Assembly: GCA_020852175.1 (NCBI GenBank) | Contig: JADZBH010000041.1 | Coordinates: forward strand, 124,001 to 188,000 | Length of the DNA stretch: 64,000 nucleotides | Origin: Bryobacterales bacterium | Lineage (GTDB): Bacteria; Acidobacteriota; Terriglobia; Bryobacterales; Bryobacteraceae | Direction of reading: 5' to 3' | Part shown: one piece after another, positions 44,653 through 56,689 of the stretch | How the letters are laid out: the number at the start of each line of letters is the position of its first letter | How positions within the stretch are numbered: the first letter of the stretch is position 1 | Notes under the pieces: generated by a model | Told to the model about the DNA's origin: nothing | Seen by the model: only the letters and a program-made list of their open reading frames with translations | Databases searched by the model: none | Translations under genes and position numbers: made by a program

Positions 44653-45966
44653 CTAGACTTTTTCCACGACGTATGGCTTGCGGTAGTCGCGAGTGAGCAT
44701 CCGGTTGGCCTCCTGGTCGGAGAGAAACTGCTCGCGCCCGGAATCCCAGCGCAGTTGGCGGCCCGTGCGGTAGGCGATGTTGGCCATGTGGCAGAGGGCG
44801 GCCGAGGCCGCGCCGATCTCGATCTCGGCGGTGATGGATTTCTGGTCGCGCGATTTGACGGCGGCCAGGAAGTTGGCCATGTGCATGGAGGTGGTGTCGC
44901 CGCTGGACCGGTCGCGCGGCTTCTCCATGGCGATGGCGCGATCCTCGCCTTTGTAGACCCGGTAGCCCCGGTCGTCCACTTCCAGAATGCCATCGCTTCC
45001 CAGGAAGAAGTTGCCGACGACGTTGCCCCTGTTGTTCAGTCCGCCTTCGCCGTTGGTCAGGATGCCGCGCACCTCGAAGACAAGCTGTTTGTCGCCGTAG
45101 TCGAAGGTGGCCAGTTGCGTGTTGGGCGTCTCCTGGTCATCGACGTAGGCGAACTTGCCGCCGGTGCAGTAGACGCTTTTCAAGCCTTCGTGGCGGGAGT
45201 TCGAGACGCCAAGCCCCCAGCGGGCGATGTCCATTTCATGGGCGCCCTGATTGCCGATGTCGCCGTTGCCCGTGTCCCAGAACCAGTGCCAGTTGTATTT
45301 GAAGCGGTTCCTCGTGAACGGACGCATGGGGGCGGGGCCCAGGAAGATGTCCCAATTCACACCCGCGGGAACGGGTTCGGCCGGCGTGACGCCGATGGAT
45401 TTGCGGCGCTTGAAGCATAGGGCCTTGGCGAGATAGATCTTGCCGATGACGCCTTCGTGCAGCAGCTTCATGGCCTCCATCTTGATGGGCGTCGAGAGGG
45501 ACTGCGAACCAACCTGCATCATGCGCTTGTATTTGCGCGCCGCGGCGACCATCTGCTGGCCCTCGAAGATGTTGTGGCTGGCGGGCTTTTCCACGTAGAC
45601 ATCCTTGCCCGCCTGGGTGGCCCCAATGGCGGCCAGAGCGTGCCAGTGGTTGGGCGTGGCGATGGAAACCGCGTCGACGTTCTTGTCCTCGAAGAGCTTG
45701 CGCATATCTTCGTACTCGGCGGCCTTGGGGCGCTGCTGCTTGGCGAGCGTGGCCTGGGAGACCTCGCGCGCGGCCTGGTTCACGTCGCACAGAGCGGCAA
45801 TGCCGGCGTTGGGCAGCGAGAGATAGGCGCGGAGGTGGTCCGTGCCGCGTCCTCCCAGCCCGATGATGGCGACGTTGACGCGGTCGTTGGCGCCCAGGAT
45901 CGGGCGTGCCTGGGTGGCGACGGCCGCCGCCGAGGCCAGCTTGACGAAGGTTCTGCGATCAGTCAC
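44653..45966 (-). CDS. Tat-exported Gfo/Idh/MocA oxidoreductase
   Basis: 437 residues from GTG 45966, fixed by AAAGGAG 7 nt upstream; earlier ATGs lack support and lie in the divergent gene. TDRRTFVKLASAAAVATQA is a Tat signal. NVAIIGLGGRGTDHLRAYL binds NAD(P), GKDVYVEKPASHNIFEG holds the catalytic EKP, and WHWFWDTGNGDIGNQGAHEMDIARWG is the sugar-site motif of the large exported subfamily. Such enzymes act on oxidised glycosides in the periplasm with a tightly bound cofactor, and may work with DUF1080 proteins. Confidence 0.92.
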   Translation of the reverse strand: MTDRRTFVKLASAAAVATQARPILGANDRVNVAIIGLGGRGTDHLRAYLSLPNAGIAALCDVNQAAREVSQATLAKQQRPKAAEYEDMRKLFEDKNVDAVSIATPNHWHALAAIGATQAGKDVYVEKPASHNIFEGQQMVAAARKYKRMMQVGSQSLSTPIKMEAMKLLHEGVIGKIYLAKALCFKRRKSIGVTPAEPVPAGVNWDIFLGPAPMRPFTRNRFKYNWHWFWDTGNGDIGNQGAHEMDIARWGLGVSNSRHEGLKSVYCTGGKFAYVDDQETPNTQLATFDYGDKQLVFEVRGILTNGEGGLNNRGNVVGNFFLGSDGILEVDDRGYRVYKGEDRAIAMEKPRDRSSGDTTSMHMANFLAAVKSRDQKSITAEIEIGAASAALCHMANIAYRTGRQLRWDSGREQFLSDQEANRMLTRDYRKPYVVEKV

Positions 45967-46009
45967 GGGTATGCTCCTTTTGTGAACCCTTCTATAATAT
46001 GGGAATCCT

Positions 46010-48205
46010 ATGAGGCGGCTCAAACTGGTGGCGCATCCGTCCGTGGCGGCGTTGGGTTTGGCGTTGTGCATCGCGGCGATGGGCGCTGAATTGACGGCCG
46101 ACAAGGACGATGCCTGGGTGGCGGGGCGGCGGGACTACTGGGCGTTCAGGAAGCCTGTGCGCGCGGCTACGCCCGTGTTCGACGGCGCGGCGGAGAAGGC
46201 ATGGATCAGAACGCCGGTGGACGCCTTCGTGCTGGAAGCGCTGAGGGCGAAGGGGCTGGAACCGTCGCCGGAAATGGCCCAGGCGAAGCTGTTGCGGCGC
46301 GTGACGCTGGATTTGACGGGGCTTCCGCCGTCGCCGGAAGAGTTGGACGCCTTCCTGCGCGATGCCAGGCCCGGGGCGTATGAGCGTGTGGTGGAGCGTC
46401 TGCTGGCCTCGCCGCACTACGCGGAACGCTGGGCGCAGAAGTGGCTGGACGTGGTGCGGTACGCCGACACCAACGGCTATGAACTGGACGCCGAGCGCAC
46501 GCACGCCTGGCGGTATCGCGATTATGTGATCCGTGCGTTCCAGCAGGACAAACCCTACGACCGGTTCGTGCTGGAGCAGTTAGCGGGCGATGAGTTGTTT
46601 CCGGGAGACAAGGACGCCCTGGTGGCGACCGGATTCTACCGTGCCGGTCCGATTCACCTGGTGGGGGGCAATCAGGATGAAGAGATGAACCGTCAGGAGG
46701 TTCTGACGGAGATGACAGGCGCACTGGGAAATGTTTTTTTGGGAATGACGGTGGGGTGCGCGCGGTGCCACAACCATAAGTTCGATCCGATTCCGCAGGC
46801 GGACTACTACAAGTTGCAGGCGGTGTTGTCGGCGACCGAGTTCGAGGACCAAAGCATCGCCACGCCGGAGGAGCAGGCCCGGTATGAAGTGGCGAGGAAG
46901 GCGTACGAGGAGCGATTGAAGCCGTTGGCAGGCGCCATCGAGATGATTGAAAAGCCCTACCGCGAGCGCCTGAAGGCGGACAAGAAGGCACGGTTGGGGG
47001 CGGAGTTCGCCGCGGCGCTGGCGGTTGAGAAGGATAAGCGGACCGAGGAGCAGAAGCGGTTGGCGGCGGAGGCCAACGCGCAGTTAAGCGTCAGTTGGGA
47101 TGAGGTGCTGGCGGTGTTGACGCCGGAGGACCGGGAGAAGCGGACCGGCCTGCGGCAGCGGCTGCACGCGCTGGAGCGGGAAGCTCCAGCCGAACCCGCG
47201 CGCGCCTATGCCGTGGGCAACGCGGCGATGGCGCCGGTGACCTTCGTTCTGAAGGTGGGCGACTACAAGATGAAACAGCAGACGGTGCTGCCGGGCTTTT
47301 TGCGCGTGGTCAACGACGCCGCGCCGCCGGTGGAGCCGGCCGGACGCCGTTCGGCGCTGGCGCGCTGGCTGGTGAGCCAGGATCACCCGCTGACGGCGCG
47401 CGTGATGGTGAACCGCATCTGGCAGGCGCGCATGGGCGTGGGGCTTGTGGCGACGCCAAACGACTTCGGCGTGCTGGGGCGGCGTCCGTCGAATCCGAAG
47501 CTTCTGGACTGGCTGGCCACGGAGTTCGTGGCGCGCGGTTGGAGCGTGCGGGCCATGGACCGCATGATCGTGACGTCGAGCGTGTACCGGCAGCGGACGG
47601 AGAACGACGCGAAAAAGGCGGAGATCGACCCGGAGAACAAACTCTTGTGGCGGATGAGCCGGCGGCGTCTGGACGCGGAATTCCTGCGCGACGGCGCGCT
47701 GGCCGCGGCGGGCGCGTTGAACCCCCGGATGTTCGGACGGCCCATGAAAGCACCGATCGAGAAGGAGGTCTACGACCTGATCTTCACCGAGGGCGAACCA
47801 GACAACCTGTGGCCGGTGGAGGTGGACGAGCGGGATCACTATAGACGCAGTCTTTATCTGTTGAACAAGCGGACGGTGCGGTTGCCGATGCTGGCGAATT
47901 TCGACCAGCCGGACGCGATGACCTCCTGCCCGGTGAGGCCGGTGAGCACGCATGCGCTACAGGCGTTGTCGCTGCTGAATAGCGGCACGATGCGAGGCGC
48001 GGCGCGGATGCTGGCCGCGCGTCTGGATGGCGAATGCGGTGGCGATGCGTCGTGCCGGGTGAAGCGGGCCTATCTTCTGGCGCTCGCGCGGGAGCCCGAG
48101 CCGGTCGAAATGGACGAGGCGCGTGCGTTCGTGGCCGCCGGGGGGGCATGGGAAGACTTCGCGCTGGCGATGCTGAACCGGAACGAGTTTGTGTATGTGC
48201 CGTGA
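46010..48205 (+). CDS. DUF1549-DUF1553 protein lacking the cytochrome domain
   Basis: 731 residues. A signal peptide (AALGLALCIAAMGA) leads almost directly into DUF1549 (WIRTPVDAFVLEALRAKGL, LTGLPPSPEELDAFLRDA, WLDVVRYADTNGYELD, CARCHNHKFDPIPQ). A long charged helical insert (~295-385, Lys/Glu/Ala-rich) follows, then DUF1553 (TARVMVNRIWQARMGVGLV, MSRRRLDAEFLRDGAL, THALQALSLLNSG). Unlike the copy at 38747 there is no N-terminal CxxCH domain. TATAAT lies 11 nt before the ATG. It is followed 12 nt later by its DUF1501 partner. Confidence 0.93.
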   Translation: MRRLKLVAHPSVAALGLALCIAAMGAELTADKDDAWVAGRRDYWAFRKPVRAATPVFDGAAEKAWIRTPVDAFVLEALRAKGLEPSPEMAQAKLLRRVTLDLTGLPPSPEELDAFLRDARPGAYERVVERLLASPHYAERWAQKWLDVVRYADTNGYELDAERTHAWRYRDYVIRAFQQDKPYDRFVLEQLAGDELFPGDKDALVATGFYRAGPIHLVGGNQDEEMNRQEVLTEMTGALGNVFLGMTVGCARCHNHKFDPIPQADYYKLQAVLSATEFEDQSIATPEEQARYEVARKAYEERLKPLAGAIEMIEKPYRERLKADKKARLGAEFAAALAVEKDKRTEEQKRLAAEANAQLSVSWDEVLAVLTPEDREKRTGLRQRLHALEREAPAEPARAYAVGNAAMAPVTFVLKVGDYKMKQQTVLPGFLRVVNDAAPPVEPAGRRSALARWLVSQDHPLTARVMVNRIWQARMGVGLVATPNDFGVLGRRPSNPKLLDWLATEFVARGWSVRAMDRMIVTSSVYRQRTENDAKKAEIDPENKLLWRMSRRRLDAEFLRDGALAAAGALNPRMFGRPMKAPIEKEVYDLIFTEGEPDNLWPVEVDERDHYRRSLYLLNKRTVRLPMLANFDQPDAMTSCPVRPVSTHALQALSLLNSGTMRGAARMLAARLDGECGGDASCRVKRAYLLALAREPEPVEMDEARAFVAAGGAWEDFALAMLNRNEFVYVP

Positions 48206-48217
48206 GGGGCGATAACG

Positions 48218-49639
48218 ATGGACACGGGCCGCGGGCGGAACACGACGAGACGGGATATCTTGCGGACGGCGGCGCACGGCTTTGGCGCGATCGCCCTGGA
48301 ATCGCTTCTGGCGCGCGATGGGTATGGGGCAGGCGTGCGAGGCAATCCACTGGCGGCCAAGGCTCCGCCTCTGCCGTCGCAGGTGAAGTCGGTGATCTTC
48401 CTGTTCATGGTGGGAGCGCCAAGCCAGATTGATACGTTCGATCCGAAGCCGCTGTTGAAAAAGTACGAAGGGCAGAAGCTGCCGGAAAGTTTCGGGAAGA
48501 TCGGAAGCCAGTTCACCGACGGTTCGACGCCGATTCTGGCCTCGCCGTGGGAGTTCCAGCAGCACGGGCGGAGCGGCGCGTGGGTAAGCACGCTGATGCC
48601 GCACCTGGCCAAGTGCGTGGACGACATCTGCTTCGTGAAAAATTTCTACACCGAGAGCGTGGTGCATGCCCCGGCGATGTACCAGGTGATGTCGGGGCGG
48701 ATTCTGATGGGGTATCCGAGCGTGGGCTCGTGGGTGACCTACGGGTTGGGTTCGTTGAGCGAGAACCTGCCGGCCTATGTGGTGATGCCGCAGCCGGAAG
48801 GGACGCCCGAGGGCGGGACGCCGATGTGGGGCTCGGGCTTTCTGCCGGCCGTCTACCAGGGAACGCTGTTCCGGCCGGGAGCGAATCCGATTCTGCACCT
48901 GCGGTCGCCTGAGGGAGTGACCGTGGAACGGCAGCGGCGGACGCTGGATCTGCTGCAAAAGATGAACGAGCACGACGCGCCGGAAGAGGATGCCGAGATG
49001 GCGGCCCGCATCGCGAGCTATGAACTGGCCTTCCGGATGCAGGCGCACGCGCCGGAGGCGGTGGACCTGAGCAAAGAAAGCGAAGCGACCCGGAAGCTGT
49101 ACGGGTTGGACGACAAGCGCACGGCTGAGTTTGGAACCCGCTGTCTGCTGGCGCGGCGTCTGGTGGAGCGCGGCGTGCGCTTCGTGCAGTTGTATTCGGG
49201 TGGCGGTCCGGTGAGCATCCAGTGGGACGCTCATAGCCACATCGTGGAGAACCACGGGAAGATGTGCGGGCTGACCGACCAACCGGTGGCGGCGCTGTTG
49301 ACCGATTTGAAGGCGCGCGGGCTGCTGGATTCAACCCTGGTGATCTGGGGCAGCGAGTTCGGCCGGTTGCCGATGTCGCAGAGCGGAAACGGCCGCGACC
49401 ACAATCCGCACGGCTTCACGATGTGGATGGCGGGCGGCGGCGTGAAGGGCGGGCAGACGATCGGGGCGACGGACGATTTTGGCCTGAAAGCGATCGACGG
49501 GTATCACATGCGGGACTTCCACGCGACGATTCTGCAAGCCTGCGGGCTGGAACAGCACCGTTTGTGGTACCTGCACAACGGGCGTCAGGAGAAATTGACC
49601 GACTTTGGCGGCAAGGTGATCCAAAGGGTGTTCGGATGA
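48218..49639 (+). CDS. DUF1501 protein (sulfatase-like fold), Tat-exported
   Basis: 473 residues. [21 protein letters not shown] is a twin-arginine signal. Family motifs: [76 protein letters not shown] and the C-terminal [19 protein letters not shown]. It is paralogous to 37305-38741. GAGGGG lies 9 nt before the ATG. The stop overlaps the next start (ATGA), coupling it to a TenA-like gene, an arrangement the other cassette lacks. Confidence 0.93.
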   Translation: MDTGRGRNTTRRDILRTAAHGFGAIALESLLARDGYGAGVRGNPLAAKAPPLPSQVKSVIFLFMVGAPSQIDTFDPKPLLKKYEGQKLPESFGKIGSQFTDGSTPILASPWEFQQHGRSGAWVSTLMPHLAKCVDDICFVKNFYTESVVHAPAMYQVMSGRILMGYPSVGSWVTYGLGSLSENLPAYVVMPQPEGTPEGGTPMWGSGFLPAVYQGTLFRPGANPILHLRSPEGVTVERQRRTLDLLQKMNEHDAPEEDAEMAARIASYELAFRMQAHAPEAVDLSKESEATRKLYGLDDKRTAEFGTRCLLARRLVERGVRFVQLYSGGGPVSIQWDAHSHIVENHGKMCGLTDQPVAALLTDLKARGLLDSTLVIWGSEFGRLPMSQSGNGRDHNPHGFTMWMAGGGVKGGQTIGATDDFGLKAIDGYHMRDFHATILQACGLEQHRLWYLHNGRQEKLTDFGGKVIQRVFG

Positions 49640-50337
49640 TGGCGATGGCGGCCGTGGCGGCGCTGGCCGCTGCGTCGCTGACGGGCGAGATGTGGGAGCG
49701 GGCCAGGCCCGTTTATGAGAAGACGCTACGGCATCCCTTCCTGACGGGGCTTACGGACGGGACGCTGCCGCGGAACCGGTTTCAGTTTTACCTCGAGCAG
49801 GACGCGCAGTATCTGCGGGTGTACGGCCAGGCGCTCAGCGTGCTGGCGTCCAAGGCGCCGCGCGTGGAGTGGGCGCGGACGCTGAACCGGCACGCGGCCG
49901 AAGCGGTGGCGGTGGAGGGCGCTTTGCATGAAACCATTCTGGGGAAGTTTGGCGTCCAAAGCACACAGGCATCACGATTGGCGATGGCTCCCGTGAACAC
50001 GGCCTACACGAACCATCTGCTGGCGACGGTGGAGCGGGGAACGTTCGCCGAAGGCCTGGCGGCGATGCTGCCCTGCTACTGGATCTACTGGGAGGTGGGG
50101 AAGGAACTGGTGAAGCGGGGCTCGAAGAACCGCGAGTACCAGCAGTGGATCGACCAGTATGCGGGCGAGGACTACGGCCGTAACGTGCGCGAGGTGCTGG
50201 CGATGATGGACGCGATGGGGCCGGAGATGACGCCCGCCGGTCGCGTGCGCTGCCTGGCGTTGTACGAGCGCGGGGCGCGCTATGAGTGGATGTTCTGGGA
50301 CATGGCATGGAGGAAGGAACAGTGGCCCCCGGAGTAA
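49636..50337 (+). CDS. TenA/thiaminase-II-family protein
   Basis: 233 residues. The helical TenA pattern is clear: [48 protein letters not shown] (substrate-side Asp/Tyr), [15 protein letters not shown] with the active-site Cys, and the C-terminal [16 protein letters not shown] with the catalytic Glu. The family salvages the thiamin pyrimidine or hydrolyses related amines. The first ~16 residues ([14 protein letters not shown]) are extra and hydrophobic, perhaps a weak signal, and the start may be the second or third Met. It overlaps its neighbours on both sides. Confidence 0.88.
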   Translation: MMAMAAVAALAAASLTGEMWERARPVYEKTLRHPFLTGLTDGTLPRNRFQFYLEQDAQYLRVYGQALSVLASKAPRVEWARTLNRHAAEAVAVEGALHETILGKFGVQSTQASRLAMAPVNTAYTNHLLATVERGTFAEGLAAMLPCYWIYWEVGKELVKRGSKNREYQQWIDQYAGEDYGRNVREVLAMMDAMGPEMTPAGRVRCLALYERGARYEWMFWDMAWRKEQWPPE

Positions 50338-51371
50338 GAGCGCTCGCCGCGGCGGGGTTGGCGTTGGGACTGGCGGCGGGAGTGTCTTCACGCGCCTGGG
50401 CGCAGGGCGAGACCGAGGGGCCGCCGAAGCTGAAACGGGGCATGCCGAAGAAGGGCTCCGGCGGAACGACGGCGACGCAGCAGCCGGAGATGACGCCGTC
50501 CACGGGTCCGGCGCCGGAGGTGTACAAAGAGATCGTGACCGGCGCCGATGGCCGGGTCGTGCCAGAGCAAGCGGGCGCGGAGACAGGGCGGCCGGCGGGC
50601 GATCCGGTGATTGAAAAGGCGCGCGAGGTGGTGGAGCAGTGGGTGGACTCGCTGCCGAACTTCCTGTGCCAGCAGATCACCTATCGCTACCAGAGCGAGA
50701 CGAAACCTGCGGATTTCAGGATGAAAGACCGGGTGACGGCGGAGTTGGCGCACGAGGGGACGAAGGACGAATTCCGCAACGTCGAGATCAATGGGAAGAA
50801 GCTGAAGAAGGGCACGCCGGAGGAGTCCGGTTCGTGGAGCGTGGGCGAATTCGGCGCGATGGCGGCCGATGTATTGAGTCCGGCGACGGCGGCGAAGTTC
50901 GAAAAGCGGGGTTCGGAGACCGTGGGCGGGCGGATGGCCAAGTGGTATGACTACACGGTGGAGAAGGCGAATTCGCACTGGCGGGTGACCTTCGAGGGGC
51001 AGACCATCTATCCGGCGTACAAGGGTTCGATCTGGATCGATGAGGAGACTCACAGGGTGCTGCGGTTGGAGATGCTGGGGCGCCAGATTCCGGCGGAGTT
51101 CCCGATGGACAAGGTGGAGATGATGGTGGAGTACGGGAAGGTGAAGATCGGGCCGAGGGAGCATTTGATGCCGGTGAAGAGCGGCAGCCTGGCGTGCAAA
51201 CGGGGGACGCTGTTGTGCATGAGCAATCAGGCGGAGTACCGGAATTACAGGCAGTTCGCCACCGAGTCGACGATTATGACGACGGAGTCAACGGTGACGT
51301 TCGAGGGCGTGGACGAGGGGAAGGCGGCAGAGGCGAAACAGGACGCGGGGAAGAAGGGGAAGAAGCGGTAG
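50322..51371 (+). CDS. Secreted protein of unknown function
   Basis: Unrecognised. 349 residues from GTG 50322, chosen for GGAGGAAGG just upstream and because a signal peptide ([23 protein letters not shown]) then starts at once. A low-complexity Pro/Gly linker (~40-90) leads to a beta-rich domain containing WVDSLPNFLCQQITYRYQSE, WYDYTVEKANSHWRVTFEGQ and YKGSIWIDEETHRVLRLEM. These read like the VirB9- or LolA-type incomplete barrels seen in secreted acidobacterial proteins. Phrases such as 'W.D.LPNFLC.Q' recur in that phylum. It ends in a Lys-rich tail. Confidence 0.65.
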   Translation: MAPGVRALAAAGLALGLAAGVSSRAWAQGETEGPPKLKRGMPKKGSGGTTATQQPEMTPSTGPAPEVYKEIVTGADGRVVPEQAGAETGRPAGDPVIEKAREVVEQWVDSLPNFLCQQITYRYQSETKPADFRMKDRVTAELAHEGTKDEFRNVEINGKKLKKGTPEESGSWSVGEFGAMAADVLSPATAAKFEKRGSETVGGRMAKWYDYTVEKANSHWRVTFEGQTIYPAYKGSIWIDEETHRVLRLEMLGRQIPAEFPMDKVEMMVEYGKVKIGPREHLMPVKSGSLACKRGTLLCMSNQAEYRNYRQFATESTIMTTESTVTFEGVDEGKAAEAKQDAGKKGKKR

Positions 51372-51377
51372 GCCGCG

Positions 51378-52019
51378 TCACCCGCCGGGGAGAAGTTGGC
51401 GGAGGTCGTCGATCCAGTAGTCGGGCGCCCAGCGGGCCATGGCGGCATGGTCGCCGTAACCGTAGCGCACGGCGCAGGTTTTCACTCCGGCGCGGCGGCC
51501 GGCTTCCATGTCGGGAGCGGCATCGCCGATGAACAGGCAGTCGGCGGGAGAGACGGCGAAGTGTTCGATGGATTTCAGCAGCACGTCCGGAGCGGGCTTG
51601 GAGGGAAAGCCGTCGGTGCCCTGGACATGATCGAAGTACGGGAGCAGGCCGAATTTTTCGAGAACCAGGCGTGAGGTGGGCGTACCCTTGGTAGTGGCGG
51701 TGGACTTCCGCCCGCCCAGCATGGGGATGGCTTCAAGCACGCCGGGGTAAGGCTTGGTGGCGTTGTGGCCCCGTTCGGGGTAGATGCGGCGGTAGTGGGC
51801 GATCATCTCCTCGATCTGTTCCGGCGTGTAGGCGGGGAAGAGATCGGTGAAGAGGTCGTGGAGATGGTGTCCGATGAAGCTCTCGAGGTATTGCTGGGAG
51901 AGTTCGCGGGGCGGAGTGTGATGGGCCAGGACGCCGCGAACGGCGCCCGTGATGTCGGGCGCCGAGTCGAGCAAAGTGCCGTCGATGTCGAACAGGTAGA
52001 CGGGAAACGGGGGGACCAA
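51378..52019 (-). CDS. HAD-superfamily phosphoglycolate-phosphatase-like hydrolase
   Basis: 213 residues. FDIDGTLLDSAPDI supplies the nucleophile Asp and acid Asp, TTKGTPT is motif II, KPAPDVLL carries the motif III Lys, and FIGDAAPDMEAGRRAG is motif IV. The cap is the small helical type of Gph/PGP enzymes. It should hydrolyse a small phosphate ester such as 2-phosphoglycolate. The start is the TTG at 52019; no nearby ribosome site is strong. It lies 21 nt after ftsH on the same strand. Confidence 0.88.
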   Translation of the reverse strand: MVPPFPVYLFDIDGTLLDSAPDITGAVRGVLAHHTPPRELSQQYLESFIGHHLHDLFTDLFPAYTPEQIEEMIAHYRRIYPERGHNATKPYPGVLEAIPMLGGRKSTATTKGTPTSRLVLEKFGLLPYFDHVQGTDGFPSKPAPDVLLKSIEHFAVSPADCLFIGDAAPDMEAGRRAGVKTCAVRYGYGDHAAMARWAPDYWIDDLRQLLPGG

Positions 52020-52040
52020 GAGAAACGGCTACCTCGTTCC

Positions 52041-53966
<1,926 letters not shown>

Positions 53967-54077
53967 GCAAGCTCCCTGCCGCCGCCCGCCGAGCGAGGCG
54001 GCGTGTGCGGTACTGGACTACAACCGCATATCCATACAGACGGCCCAAACCCACAAACCGATTCAATCGCCGGTCAC

Positions 54078-55424
54078 TTAGCCGGAAGAAAGGGCGATGT
54101 GCACACCGACGGAGGCAGCCGCATCGGAGGCGGCGGCGAACTCGGCGGCGGGCCCGAACAACCGGGACCAGACAATCTCGTCGTTCCATCTTAAGATCGG
54201 CCAAAAGGGCCTTTCCCAGGATGGGATACGCGCATTTTGAAACAACACTGTCAGCTTCACGCGGCGGGCCGCGCCCAAAGGGCGGTAGCCGTCGCCGGGC
54301 TTCCAGCCCGACAGCGAAAGAGGGCCGTCCAGGATCGACCGGTCGAGTCCCCTCCCATCCGTATTATATACGCGGAGTTGCAGGTGAAGCTCGCCTCCCG
54401 GAAATGGGTAGCTGCCAGGGCCCTCGATAAGAACGCGACCGGCGGGCGGCGGTAGGGCTGGGGCGATGTGGAGGAGATGAAAGGACCGGCGGAGGATGAC
54501 GCCGGGCAGCGTGGCTGAGGCTGAGGCGCGGGGCAGAATGGCAAGCGCTCGCGCGATGTGGTGGTGGGAGAGTTCGCCGCAGGGGAGACGCGCGCGGTCG
54601 AGGGCGGCCCGGAGCAGTCGGCGGCGCAGGGCGGGAGGCGTGCGGAGGAGGGCGGCGGCGTCGGCGGTGAAGGCGCCAAAAGGCGCTGGAGTAAAGAAGC
54701 GGGGGAAGAGTTTACGGGTGAGGGCGGCCCAATACCGTTCGTCCTCGTAGGCGAGTGAGGCGAGGCGCGCGAGCGCTGGGATGGCGGAAGGGTTGTAATC
54801 GCGGGCGAGCACGGGGAGCAGTGTGTGGCGCACGCGGGCGCGGAGGCGGGAGGTGTCGGCGTTGGTGGCGTCGTCGCGGAAGGGGAGGCCTTCGGCGAGG
54901 AGCCAGTCGCGGATCTCTTCGCGCGGCACATCGAGGAGGGGACGGATGAGACTCTCGCGCGTGATGGGCAGGATGGCGGCGAGGCCGCGGGGGGAGGATC
55001 CGCGCAGCAGGCGGAGAAGCAGAGTTTCCGCCTGATCCGTCTGAGAGTGTCCCGTGGCGATGCGGTGAAGGTGCAGTTCAGCGCGCGATTCGGCGAAGAA
55101 GGCGCGGCGGAGGCTCCGGCCGGCGGCTTCGAGGTTGGAGGGGAAGGCGGCGCGGGGGTCGGAGCGCCGGACGGTGAGCGGAATGGAGAGAGAACCGCAG
55201 AGTGAGCGGACAAAGGACTCGTCGGCGTCGGATTCGGCGCCGCGCAGCAGGTGGTTGAGGTGGAGGGCATGGAGGGGGTAGCCGAGCCGGTGGAGCAGGT
55301 GGAGCAGGGCGACGGAATCGCCGCCGCCGGACAGCGCGACGCCAAGCAGAGGCGCGGAAGGCCCGGGAGGGGGCAGCATGCTATAACGTGAGATGGTTTC
55401 GCGGACCCGGTCGAGGAGAGCCAC
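54078..55424 (-). CDS. tilS: tRNA(Ile)-lysidine synthetase
   Basis: 448 residues from GTG 55424. The N-type ATP pyrophosphatase loop [19 protein letters not shown] is near residue 30, with [16 protein letters not shown] and [20 protein letters not shown] following in the canonical order. The C-terminal domain ([16 protein letters not shown]... [22 protein letters not shown]) matches the TilS C-terminal fold. The enzyme converts C34 of tRNA-Ile(CAU) to lysidine and is normally essential. Its GTG start overlaps the leader of the divergent HAD gene. Confidence 0.96.
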   Translation of the reverse strand: MALLDRVRETISRYSMLPPPGPSAPLLGVALSGGGDSVALLHLLHRLGYPLHALHLNHLLRGAESDADESFVRSLCGSLSIPLTVRRSDPRAAFPSNLEAAGRSLRRAFFAESRAELHLHRIATGHSQTDQAETLLLRLLRGSSPRGLAAILPITRESLIRPLLDVPREEIRDWLLAEGLPFRDDATNADTSRLRARVRHTLLPVLARDYNPSAIPALARLASLAYEDERYWAALTRKLFPRFFTPAPFGAFTADAAALLRTPPALRRRLLRAALDRARLPCGELSHHHIARALAILPRASASATLPGVILRRSFHLLHIAPALPPPAGRVLIEGPGSYPFPGGELHLQLRVYNTDGRGLDRSILDGPLSLSGWKPGDGYRPLGAARRVKLTVLFQNARIPSWERPFWPILRWNDEIVWSRLFGPAAEFAAASDAAASVGVHIALSSG

Positions 55425-55443
55425 GAGCCAGGGATTAACACGG

Positions 55444-56019
55444 ATGACAATGAATAAGCAAGCAGGCGGTGTGGACGTGAGCGTGATCGACCGGTGCCGG
55501 CGTTTGGAACTGATGCTGGTGGATATAGACGGCGTTCTGACGGACGGGAAAATCTACTTCGTGCCAACGGCAAACGGGGATTGGGACGAAACCAAAGGAT
55601 TTAGCGCGCTGGACGGGATTGCGTTGCACTGGTTTCATGCCTACGGGATCACGATGGGGCTGATTAGCGGGCGGAAGTCGCGGGCGACTGAGTTGAGGGC
55701 GGAGAGCGGGCACTTCAAGTATTGCTACATGGGCAATCATGAGAAGATCGCGACACTGGAAGAGATCATCGCCGATGCGAAGGTGCCCCGGGAGAATATC
55801 GGTTACATGGGCGACGATTTGACGGATATCGTGTGCTTTCACAGGGTTGGGTTTGGAATCGCCGTGGCCAACGCGAGGCCCGAGGTAAAGCGGGAGGCGC
55901 ATTATGTGACCGAGGCGCGCGGAGGCGATGGAGCCTTCCGCGAAGTAGCCGAGATGGTACTGAAAGCAAAGGGGAAGTGGGGGGAGATTCTACGGAAGTA
56001 CGAGGTGGGCCTTGGCTGA
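55444..56019 (+). CDS. kdsC: HAD phosphatase, KdsC-like
   Basis: 191 residues from ATG 55444 (or 189 from ATG 55450), the size of the C0-type tetrameric HAD enzymes. LMLVDIDGVLTDGKIYF holds the catalytic Asps, GLISGRKSRAT is motif II, NHEKIATLEEI carries the Lys and YMGDDLTDIVCF is motif IV. KdsC removes phosphate from KDO 8-phosphate for lipopolysaccharide. Related enzymes include the NeuA-linked or KDN phosphatases, and no other Kdo gene lies in the window, so the symbol is tentative. It overlaps the next gene by 8 nt. Confidence 0.82.
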   Translation: MTMNKQAGGVDVSVIDRCRRLELMLVDIDGVLTDGKIYFVPTANGDWDETKGFSALDGIALHWFHAYGITMGLISGRKSRATELRAESGHFKYCYMGNHEKIATLEEIIADAKVPRENIGYMGDDLTDIVCFHRVGFGIAVANARPEVKREAHYVTEARGGDGAFREVAEMVLKAKGKWGEILRKYEVGLG

Positions 56020-56668
56020 GAAAATCGCGCTGCTGGTGAGGGCGAGATCGGGACCCGGCGTATTGGCGCAGTTGACCGGGGCGATTGCCCGGCATGAGGG
56101 CGACATCACCTCGGTGGAGATTGTCGGGATCGACGGCGCGACGACGCGAGTTTCCTTCGAACTGTCGCTGCCCGGGACGGGCGAAGCTCTGCTGGAGGAG
56201 ATCCAGGGGTTGGAGTCCGTGCGGGAGGTAACGCGCGAGACGAGCCTGATGCAGATCTACGGCAAGCGGATCATCATCATGGGGGGCGGGGCTCAGGTGG
56301 CGCAGGTGGCGATCGGGGCGATCGTGGAGGCGGACCGGCACAACATCCGGGGCGAACACATTTCGGTGGACACGATTCCGCTGGTGGGCGAGCAGGCGCT
56401 CGCCGAGGCCGTGCGCGGCGTGGCGCGGTTGCCCAGGGCGAGGGCGCTGGTGCTGGCCGGATCCTTGATGGGGGGTGAAATCGAGATCGCCGTGCGCGAG
56501 GTGCGGGCCCAGGGTTTGCTGGTGATCAGTCTGAACATGGCGGGAAGCGTGCCGGAGGCGGCGGATCTGGTGGTGACCGATCCGGTGCAGGCGGGAGTGA
56601 TGGCCGTGATGGCCGTGGCCGATACGGCGAAGTTCAACGTGGCGCGTCTGAAGCGGCGCGAGTTCTGA
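56012..56668 (+). CDS. ACT-domain protein (DUF5612-like)
   Basis: 218 residues starting with TTG 56012, with GAGG 7 nt upstream. Residues 1-75 are an ACT domain (EKIALLVRARSGPGVLAQLTGAIARHEGDI), a small-molecule (often amino-acid) sensor. Residues ~85-218 form a Rossmann-like domain with IIIMGGGAQVAQVAIGAIVEA, LVLAGSLMGGEIEIAVREV and VVTDPVQAGVMAVMAVADTA, resembling the archaeal/bacterial ACT-DUF5612 architecture. The effector and target are unknown. It is translationally coupled to the phosphatase before it. Confidence 0.78.
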   Translation: MAEKIALLVRARSGPGVLAQLTGAIARHEGDITSVEIVGIDGATTRVSFELSLPGTGEALLEEIQGLESVREVTRETSLMQIYGKRIIIMGGGAQVAQVAIGAIVEADRHNIRGEHISVDTIPLVGEQALAEAVRGVARLPRARALVLAGSLMGGEIEIAVREVRAQGLLVISLNMAGSVPEAADLVVTDPVQAGVMAVMAVADTAKFNVARLKRREF

Positions 56669-56689
56669 GCCTCGGCGCGGGGCGCCGCG

